The translations under genes and the position numbers were made by a program. Shown piece after piece: positions 59,321 to 64,000 of a stretch of 64,000 bases of DNA. The notes below the pieces were generated by a model that was not told the DNA's origin, made no database searches, and saw only the letters and a program-made list of their open reading frames with translations. The stretch covers positions 1-64,000 of the IMG/VR virus record IMGVR_UViG_3300021964_000047. One strand, 5' to 3'. The DNA is from a virus. The first letter of the stretch is position 1, and every line of letters begins with the position of its first letter.

Positions 59321-60238
59321 ATGGCCAAACGACAATGCGATTACTGCAAAGGTGATCATACTGAAACAAAATGCCCTCACCTTGAGGGTTGGATGACGCA
59401 TTTCATCAACATTATCAACCTGAACCGTACCAATCAGTATCCTAGTCTTTCTTTTGATTTGGCGACTGCTTTCGATCTATATCCGCTCGGCACATTGTGG
59501 GATAGATTTAACTCGTCTGCGACACAATCCGATTATCTCGGCAAAACACATTGGTTATGGTGGAGCATGGTGAGATCTTACAAAAAGCGGCTAAACTATA
59601 AGAAAGCCGGAGAGAAACGCAGAGGCCAAAAGCGAACTAGATCCGTTCGTTGCGGTTACTGCGGCTCCACAGGCCACACTCGTCGTACTTGTTCCGATTA
59701 CAAGAGCCATGTTGTAACTTTGAAATCTGATACTACCCTCCGTAGGGCTATGTTCGTTGATGCTTGTCGTGAGATAGGTCTAGGCAAGGGCACTTTGTTG
59801 AAATTCACTCTCGGCAAAGAAGGGCGAGAGTACAGAGATAACGGTTGGCTCAAGGATACCGAAGATGAATTTTTGGCTATGGTTATGGAAATACCGGTAG
59901 CAAACATCAATGCTTTCACGAATTCTAACCGTTGGTCGGACTTTTACGAGAGTGCTCATATTATTTGCAAGCCTCTTGCATCAACCAATAACAGAGGTAC
60001 GGTCAGTTTATTTGCCAACAACTCTGTCTTTAACGGTGCTTTCGCTAAAATCACAGAGCAAAACCACACCCCACATTACAATAGTCTGTGGGAGGTTGAG
60101 ATCGTGTCAGCCTCGAAGGATCAATCTTGGAATGAGGCCAATGCCGATGAATACTTGGACATCCTTAAGAAAAGAGAGAAGTCTATCGTTCGTTCCTATG
60201 TGGAGGCTGCAAGTCAATGGCTAGAACAAAACCGCTAG
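59321..60238 (+). CDS. Zinc-knuckle protein
   Basis: A 305-residue protein; the ATG at 59321 has GGAGG 5 nt upstream. Two knuckles are visible: an N-terminal CDYCKGDHTETKC (Cx2Cx3Hx4C) and CGYCGSTGHTRRTC (Cx2Cx4Hx4C, about 112-125), preceded by a basic stretch (KRRGQKRTRSVR). The C-terminal half is a mixed domain of unknown fold. Such knuckles usually bind single-stranded nucleic acid. RNA or ssDNA binding in early infection is plausible. Confidence 0.75.
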   Translation: MAKRQCDYCKGDHTETKCPHLEGWMTHFINIINLNRTNQYPSLSFDLATAFDLYPLGTLWDRFNSSATQSDYLGKTHWLWWSMVRSYKKRLNYKKAGEKRRGQKRTRSVRCGYCGSTGHTRRTCSDYKSHVVTLKSDTTLRRAMFVDACREIGLGKGTLLKFTLGKEGREYRDNGWLKDTEDEFLAMVMEIPVANINAFTNSNRWSDFYESAHIICKPLASTNNRGTVSLFANNSVFNGAFAKITEQNHTPHYNSLWEVEIVSASKDQSWNEANADEYLDILKKREKSIVRSYVEAASQWLEQNR

Positions 60239-60513
60239 TAATAGGCGACCTTGTGTCGTTCCAATCCACCGTTCTATCAGAACAAAATGTTTATCAAAAG
60301 AACTATTCCGATGAACGCAAGATCGGTATGGTTGTGGACACAATGGGTAAAGATATGGTCAAGGTTCAATGGGTCAGCAAGGCTGTCGAGCCTTGTTGGT
60401 ATCAGCGAAAAGCCTTGAGGAAACTGGATACTCAAAAAAGTTTAAATTTTTGCTTGACATATTTCATAAAACAGGATACATTATTTACATCAACAGCAAT
60501 GGAGGCCATATGA
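60217..60513 (+). CDS. SH3-like 'IGDLV' family protein
   Basis: A 98-residue protein. PLVIGDLVSFQSTVLSEQ, then KIGMVVDTMGKDMVKVQWVS, has the core family pattern. The last 25 residues lie over the next promoter and may be less constrained. Confidence 0.7.
   Translation: MARTKPLVIGDLVSFQSTVLSEQNVYQKNYSDERKIGMVVDTMGKDMVKVQWVSKAVEPCWYQRKALRKLDTQKSLNFCLTYFIKQDTLFTSTAMEAI
60454..60482 (+). promoter_or_regulatory. Sigma70-type promoter of the VGDLV array
   Basis: TTGACA, 17 nt, then TACATT in an AGGATACATTAT context, inside the end of the previous frame. Confidence 0.75.
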
Positions 60514-60686
60514 AACAAGGCGATCTAGTAAAACTCAAGGGCAATGATACCCTATACATTATAAACCATTTAACAAAACTCGGCCAAACCGATGTTGCAG
60601 CAATCACGCCAGTCGAAACAATGGACTGGTCGATGACTTGTGTATACCCCTTATCAAGACTGGAGAAATGTAATGAAAACGGGTGA
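60510..60686 (+). CDS. SH3-like 'QGDLVK' family protein
   Basis: A 58-residue protein with GGAGG upstream, beginning MKQGDLVKLKGNDTLYII. It ends YPLSRLEK, a shared C-terminal feature of the family. Overlaps its neighbours. Confidence 0.75.
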   Translation: MKQGDLVKLKGNDTLYIINHLTKLGQTDVAAITPVETMDWSMTCVYPLSRLEKCNENG

Positions 60687-60852
60687 TTTAGTGCGATGTA
60701 TTTACAAATACGGAGGGCATGATAACTGCCGTCTGTATGGAAAGATAGGACTTGTCGTTGCCTCCTACACTATGGGGCCGTATGTCGATGTTTTGATAAA
60801 CAACGAGATACATATGATGCCTTGTCGGAGACTGGAAAAGATATGCAAGTAG
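60673..60852 (+). CDS. SH3-like 'TGDLVR' family protein
   Basis: A 59-residue protein, MKTGDLVRCIYKYGGHDN, then LYGKIGLVVASYTMGPYVDVL and a CRRLEK end. Its first 20 nt are identical to those of the gene at 63162. Confidence 0.75.
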   Translation: MKTGDLVRCIYKYGGHDNCRLYGKIGLVVASYTMGPYVDVLINNEIHMMPCRRLEKICK

Positions 60853-61064
60853 GCGATTTAGTAAGACACAACGGCTCCGGCCCTGTCGGATGGAAGATGC
60901 AAGGTGCTATTGGTCTCATAACCAAACACGAAGCGTGGACTAACGGTGGGGAGCATATCACTGCGGAATGGCGTATTTTGTGGGTTTCCAAGTGGGTGAC
61001 CGACTGGTACAAAGAGGTTCTATGGTACGACACAGAATTGGAGGTGATAAGTGAAAGTCGGTGA
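60843..61064 (+). CDS. SH3-like 'VGDLVR' family protein
   Basis: A 73-residue protein, MQVGDLVRHNGSGPVG, then GAIGLITKHEAWTNGG and WRILWVSKW, ending LEVISESR. The same EVISESR end occurs in 63162-63344. Confidence 0.75.
   Translation: MQVGDLVRHNGSGPVGWKMQGAIGLITKHEAWTNGGEHITAEWRILWVSKWVTDWYKEVLWYDTELEVISESR
61041..61064 (+). repeat. 24-nt gene-junction repeat, copy 1
   Basis: GAGGTGATAA followed by GTGAAAGTCGGTGA, covering one gene's end and the next gene's GTG start, is identical to 63321-63344. Confidence 0.9.
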
Positions 61065-61275
61065 CTTGGTAAGAACAAAGCAGCAATCTTGGATGCACGA
61101 TGACTACGACGATAGCGACTTTGGCTTTGTTGTAAACATAGGTCTAATCTACAAGATTGACGAGACAGGTGTTTGGGTTCGCCACAATGGCGGCCTCCCC
61201 TGTAACGAAGGCATACGATTATTCTATCATTTCGAGATAGACAGAGATTTGGAGGTGGTTTATGCGACGACCTAA
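61051..61275 (+). CDS. SH3-like 'VGDLVR' family protein (GTG start)
   Basis: A 74-residue protein, MKVGDLVRTKQQSWMHDD, then FGFVVNIGLIYKIDETGVWV. GTG start after GGAGGTGATAA. Confidence 0.75.
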   Translation: MKVGDLVRTKQQSWMHDDYDDSDFGFVVNIGLIYKIDETGVWVRHNGGLPCNEGIRLFYHFEIDRDLEVVYATT

Positions 61276-61432
61276 GATAGGTGACTTGGTGACTTGTAAA
61301 CTTTGGCTTGAGCCAGAAATGGCTGTGGTGGTCTCGTTCCTAACGGATCATTTGGCCACAATTATGATGACCGATGGTAGTGCTCGCAATCAGTTTTTAT
61401 GGGAATTGGTGGTGCTCAATGAAGGTCGGTGA
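61262..61432 (+). CDS. SH3-like 'IGDLV' family protein
   Basis: A 56-residue protein, MRRPKIGDLVTCKLWLE, then MAVVVSFLTDHLATIMMTDG and LWELVVL. It overlaps both neighbours. Confidence 0.72.
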   Translation: MRRPKIGDLVTCKLWLEPEMAVVVSFLTDHLATIMMTDGSARNQFLWELVVLNEGR

Positions 61433-61574
61433 TTTGGTAAGACATACAGAACTCGGTTGGCTCGGTATCGTAACGGCCAAGACACTCGTTCACAACGGAC
61501 ATGTTTGGTATCGTATCTATGCCAATGGTATTTCTATCGAGTATACATCGAGCAAATGGGAGGTCGTCAAATGA
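61419..61574 (+). CDS. SH3-like 'VGDLVR' family protein
   Basis: A 51-residue protein, MKVGDLVRHTELGWLGIVTA, then HVWYRIYANGISIEY and KWEVVK. The first 20 nt match the gene at 62233. Confidence 0.75.
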   Translation: MKVGDLVRHTELGWLGIVTAKTLVHNGHVWYRIYANGISIEYTSSKWEVVK

Positions 61575-61825
61575 AAACAATAATACATGTAAATCAGCAC
61601 ATTATCAAAAAGAATAGGAAGGAACAGGATAATCAGCCCGTCCTTACCTGTAAGACATACAAGTCCAATAATTACGGCCATGAGGCGATTATTCGGGACA
61701 AAGAGGGCAATGAGGTAGCAAGGGTCATCTATCGTCCGGACAAACCACTATCCTGTGGGGCACATGTTTGGATAGAAACTACCCTACCGGTCGAGGTCAT
61801 AAATAAAAATAAAAAAAATACTTGA
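61571..61825 (+). CDS. Conserved-type phage protein (HVNQH...LSCGAHVWIET)
   Basis: An 84-residue protein, MKTIIHVNQHIIKKNRK, then PVLTCKTYKSNNYGHEAII and YRPDKPLSCGAHVWIET. I recall this as a widespread phage/prophage protein of unknown function. It is not in the GDLV family. Its VEVINKNKKNT end is copied at 62406. Confidence 0.72.
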   Translation: MKTIIHVNQHIIKKNRKEQDNQPVLTCKTYKSNNYGHEAIIRDKEGNEVARVIYRPDKPLSCGAHVWIETTLPVEVINKNKKNT

Positions 61826-61862
61826 CAAACTGCTACCCCCGTGATACATTACTAACATCAAC
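61788..61862 (+). repeat. 75-nt promoter-bearing direct repeat, copy 1
   Basis: It includes the last codons of one gene and the whole promoter of the next, and is nearly identical to 62369-62443. Most differences are in the -35/-10 spacer. Confidence 0.88.
61822..61850 (+). promoter_or_regulatory. Sigma70-type promoter
   Basis: TTGACA, 17 nt, then TACATT with extended TGA, within the 75-nt repeat. Confidence 0.8.
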
Positions 61863-61882
61863 AACGAACACAGGAGGCCACA

Positions 61883-62233
61883 ATGGCCCTTAAGGTATAT
61901 GTAACTTATATGCAAGACTGGTCTAATGGCGAGGCAGAGCCACTCTCAACCCATGTAACAGAGCAAGGTGCAAAAAAGCGACTAATTGACTATCTCACCT
62001 CTCACATGAGAGAATTGATACGATGGTCTGATCTTTCTGATCTCGACGATTGGCTTGCCGAAACTCTTGATAGTTTCGGTGCATCGTGGAATGGATATGA
62101 TCATACAGTCACAGACCTAGCGGAGGCCGATATAGATAAACTTTGGAATACTTTGTATGAATACAATGATGAAATTGCCGATACTTACGGCTCGGCTTGG
62201 TACAATTATTCAACACACGAACTGGAGGGATGA
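61883..62233 (+). CDS. Uncharacterised acidic protein
   Basis: A 116-residue protein with AGGAGG upstream, acidic and helical (SDLSDLDDWLAETLDSFGAS). No family recognised. Its stop overlaps the next gene's start. Confidence 0.68.
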   Translation: MALKVYVTYMQDWSNGEAEPLSTHVTEQGAKKRLIDYLTSHMRELIRWSDLSDLDDWLAETLDSFGASWNGYDHTVTDLAEADIDKLWNTLYEYNDEIADTYGSAWYNYSTHELEG

Positions 62234-62406
62234 TGAAGGTCGGTGATTTGGTGCGAGTGACCTTCTCCGATGGAGAGGTGGTCATTGGCGAATTCTATAA
62301 AAATGAGCGAGGGTTCATCGTAATACTCTCGCACGGCATAGAGGTTCCTTTCAGAGAAGGCACAGCAACGGTCGAGGTCATAAATAAAAATGAAAAAAAT
62401 ACTTGA
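62233..62406 (+). CDS. SH3-like 'VGDLVR' family protein
   Basis: A 57-residue protein, MKVGDLVRVTFSDGEVVIGE, then RGFIVILSHGIEVPF, ending VEVINKNEKNT like the unrelated gene at 61571. Confidence 0.75.
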   Translation: MKVGDLVRVTFSDGEVVIGEFYKNERGFIVILSHGIEVPFREGTATVEVINKNEKNT

Positions 62407-62443
62407 CAAATTACTACTACCGTGATACATTACTAACATCAAC
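62369..62443 (+). repeat. 75-nt promoter-bearing direct repeat, copy 2
   Basis: Second copy of 61788-61862. The two flank a gene pair, which suggests duplication by unequal recombination. Confidence 0.88.
62403..62431 (+). promoter_or_regulatory. Sigma70-type promoter
   Basis: TTGACA, 17 nt, then TACATT with extended TGA, within the second repeat copy. Confidence 0.8.
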
Positions 62444-62461
62444 GAACAATACGAGGTTCAA

Positions 62462-62644
62462 ATGCAAATAGGCGATTTAGTAAAACACAAACTTAACGAA
62501 GATCTCAACGGAAAGATTGGATTGGTAACCGCTATTCACAAAGGTATGACCTACGGTCGGCAACCATATCACATTGTCAATGTTCTATTCGGCAAGCACA
62601 CATACCAAGTTAGAGCCGAACTCTTGGAGGTATTATGCAAATAA
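62462..62644 (+). CDS. SH3-like 'IGDLVK' family protein
   Basis: A 60-residue protein, MQIGDLVKHKLNEDLNGKIG, then LVTAIHKGMTYG and HIVNVLFGKHTYQV, ending LLEVLCK. Confidence 0.76.
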   Translation: MQIGDLVKHKLNEDLNGKIGLVTAIHKGMTYGRQPYHIVNVLFGKHTYQVRAELLEVLCK

Positions 62645-62796
62645 AAGTCGGAGATCTTGTGAGACACAGGTATTTCACCAAGTATGGCGTTGGCCTAGTG
62701 TTAGATGTCGGCACAATCTATGCTGGCATAAAATGGATTAAAGCCGAACACGGCTATAGATCCCAAAGGGTCGAGAACCTAGCGAGGGTCAAATGA
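62635..62796 (+). CDS. SH3-like 'VGDLVR' family protein
   Basis: A 53-residue protein, MQIKVGDLVRHRYFTKYGVG, then LVLDVGTIYAGIKWIKAEH. Overlaps both neighbours, with GGAGG in the end of the previous gene. Confidence 0.75.
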   Translation: MQIKVGDLVRHRYFTKYGVGLVLDVGTIYAGIKWIKAEHGYRSQRVENLARVK

Positions 62797-63014
62797 ATAA
62801 TGATACTTGGGAGAGAGATCCCGGCCTAGACTTGATTGTAGGCGACTTGGTTGCCATTCGCAAGCACCACACTTATGGTGGAACCATCGGTGTTATCACA
62901 AAGGTTGTCGTTCCTCGCAAGCAGTTTTGGGTACACTGGCTATCTAACGAGCGGTTATCGACATTATGCACTTATCGGCTCATCGAGCCAGTCAAGGAGG
63001 ACAAATGCAAATAG
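62793..63014 (+). CDS. SH3-like 'VGDLV' family protein
   Basis: A 73-residue protein, DLIVGDLVAIRKHHTYGG, then TIGVITKVVVPRKQFWVHWLS and YRLIEPVK. Confidence 0.75.
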   Translation: MNNDTWERDPGLDLIVGDLVAIRKHHTYGGTIGVITKVVVPRKQFWVHWLSNERLSTLCTYRLIEPVKEDKCK

Positions 63015-63175
63015 GCGATTTAGTACGATGTGGACACCACAAAGGCATTATTATTCGGGAAGGCATGGAGGAATTCACAGGGAGAGGCCCCGTATGGTTT
63101 CACATCCTGTGGTTCGACGGTCAACATGGATGGAAACATAAAATGCTATTGGAGAAGGTCGATGAAAACGGGTGA
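63005..63175 (+). CDS. SH3-like 'IGDLVR' family protein
   Basis: A 56-residue protein, MQIGDLVRCGHHKGIIIREG, then VWFHILWFDGQHGWKHKM and LLEKVDENG. The first 20 nt match the gene at 62462. Confidence 0.75.
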   Translation: MQIGDLVRCGHHKGIIIREGMEEFTGRGPVWFHILWFDGQHGWKHKMLLEKVDENG

Positions 63176-63344
63176 TTTAGTTAGACGAAGGAACAATGGG
63201 GATCTTGCGATTGTTATTGAGACCGAGTGGATTGAAGGAGCATATGGGCGAAATTGGCCCGAAAAGGTCAATGTGCTTACAATGCGGGGATACAAGCAAT
63301 ACTGGTTCCCTGTTGAGTGTGAGGTGATAAGTGAAAGTCGGTGA
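63162..63344 (+). CDS. SH3-like 'TGDLVR' family protein
   Basis: A 60-residue protein, MKTGDLVRRRNNGDLAIVIE, then EKVNVLTMRGYKQYWF, ending EVISESR. Confidence 0.75.
   Translation: MKTGDLVRRRNNGDLAIVIETEWIEGAYGRNWPEKVNVLTMRGYKQYWFPVECEVISESR
63321..63344 (+). repeat. 24-nt gene-junction repeat, copy 2
   Basis: Identical to 61041-61064. Confidence 0.9.
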
Positions 63345-63516
63345 TCTTGTCATGGCATCGTGGTACGAATGTGATGATGTAAAGTATGGTGTCATAACCG
63401 ACATTCGTGCCGATGGGTACTTGGCTCGTATTCACTGGATGGATGGAACAATCGGCCTCCTCGATGATAGTTGGTTCAAAGTAATCAGCAATGATCGAGA
63501 CAATAAAAAAACTTAA
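63331..63516 (+). CDS. SH3-like 'VGDLV' family protein (GTG start)
   Basis: A 61-residue protein, MKVGDLVMASWYECDDVKYG, then VITDIRADGYLARIHWMDG and WFKVIS. Confidence 0.75.
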   Translation: MKVGDLVMASWYECDDVKYGVITDIRADGYLARIHWMDGTIGLLDDSWFKVISNDRDNKKT

Positions 63517-63525
63517 ACTTTTTTC

Positions 63526-63554
63526 TTGACAAATGAAACCTAACAGGATACATT
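63526..63554 (+). promoter_or_regulatory. Sigma70-type promoter
   Basis: TTGACA, 17 nt, then TACATT in an AGGATACATTAC context. Confidence 0.77.
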
Positions 63555-63609
63555 ACTTATATCAGACGAACTGATACTACCCCCCTACCGCCAACCAAAG
63601 GAGATTGAC

Positions 63610-63975
63610 ATGGCGTTTTTAAAACCAAACTTACTGATTTTTATTCAAAACAATGGCAAGCCTATCACGGCTATCGTACAGAAGGTCGCTTTCCGCAGAT
63701 ACTGGGGAAAGGGAAAGAACGACGATGGAAAGAAGGTTCGCAAGCAACGCTCGATGCCTTATGCTATATGTAGCGTCATTATGTCACAAGACGAGCAAGT
63801 AAAGATGGGAGCACAATTCACAATTGCTGGCTATATGCTCCAAAATGTCGAGGTCAAGGGCAAAACCTCCCTCGCTTTCCGCAGCAAGTATGTAGCCGAG
63901 TTTGCCGATAAAATGGGGAACGAATGGGTTCAGAGGATGATCAACGAGGAATTTAATCATGATACCGAGCAGTGA
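63610..63975 (+). CDS. Uncharacterised basic protein
   Basis: A 121-residue protein with AAAGGAG upstream. A basic stretch (RRYWGKGKNDDGKKVRKQRS) is followed by beta-type segments. It may bind nucleic acid. It overlaps the partial gene at the window end. Confidence 0.65.
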   Translation: MAFLKPNLLIFIQNNGKPITAIVQKVAFRRYWGKGKNDDGKKVRKQRSMPYAICSVIMSQDEQVKMGAQFTIAGYMLQNVEVKGKTSLAFRSKYVAEFADKMGNEWVQRMINEEFNHDTEQ

Positions 63976-64000
63976 TTATGTCCCACAGATAGGGGATCTA
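63959..64000 (+). CDS. Partial SH3-like 'IGDL' family protein (cut by window end)
   Basis: Fourteen codons, MIPSSDYVPQIGDL, are visible before the window ends. The frame overlaps the previous gene and begins like the GDLV family, so the array continues beyond the window. Confidence 0.6.
   Translation, partial: MIPSSDYVPQIGDL

Noticed and set aside
1-64000. Insertion sequences, integrase, reverse transcriptase or diversity-generating elements
   Set aside because: I saw no transposase, integrase or RT motifs. The only mobile-type gene is the stand-alone HNH protein at 57902.

Overview
The window is a 64 kb interior piece of the genome of a tailed, contractile (T4-like) bacteriophage. Every gene I can support is on the + strand, tightly packed and often overlapping by 1-30 nt. 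The evidence for a phage is direct: a neck-sheath-tube-tape measure-baseplate block, followed by replication and nucleotide genes, lysis genes, and a long tail of very small genes. Capsid, portal, terminase, prohead protease and primase genes are not here, so the genome extends beyond the window. The host cannot be read off directly. Many promoters are near-perfect TTGACA-17 nt-TATAAT, so a host with a classical sigma70 is likely. One small secreted protein (50541-50768) resembles, from memory, a motif known in Myxococcota/deltaproteobacteria.

Layout. (1) 1-19.6 kb: virion genes: small Ala/Pro/Glu protein, neck proteins, sheath, two tail tubes, baseplate/tail-assembly proteins, tape measure, LysM baseplate protein, large hub-like protein. 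(2) 19.6-24.1 kb: minimal family A DNA polymerase, tubulin/FtsZ-like protein, Sm-like protein, gp32-like SSB, UvsX recombinase. (3) 24.1-26.5 kb: late-type genes including an Hc1-like histone and two structural proteins. (4) 26.6-32.8 kb: small secreted/membrane proteins, 5' flap nuclease, DnaB-type helicase, B12-dependent ribonucleotide reductase, GroES-like cochaperonin. (5) 32.8-41.5 kb: a series of proteins with T4-style capsid-targeting N-termini (one acetyltransferase-like), ThyX, a sugar-nucleotidyltransferase-like protein, a J-domain protein. (6) 41.5-46.3 kb: DnaE-type DNA polymerase, dUTPase. (7) 46.3-55.5 kb: acidic head-like protein, ClpP-like protease, amidase endolysin, nuclease-like tagged protein, GroEL, holin-like protein, glutaredoxin, metallopeptidase-like protein, cupin, secreted trypsin-like protease. 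(8) 55.5-64 kb: a 456-nt non-coding repeat region that may be an origin, then about 30 very small genes. At least 16 of these belong to one SH3-like 'VGDLVR' family arranged in tandem.

Two promoter classes can be read by eye. Replication, nucleotide and small accessory genes follow sigma70-type promoters, with a TGTTATAAT-like -10 in the middle and a GATACATT-like -10 at the right end. Virion, lysis and a few other genes follow a recurring ACTA(A/T)TTA motif about 10-26 nt before the start codon, which I propose as the phage late promoter.

How it may fit together: SSB, UvsX, DnaB helicase, DnaE polymerase, a mini PolA and a flap nuclease form a hybrid replication/recombination set. RNR, ThyX, dUTPase and glutaredoxin supply dNTPs. 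GroEL, a GroES-like partner, a J-domain protein and ClpP form a protein-folding/processing set. The tagged proteins are candidates for packaging in the head and delivery with the DNA.
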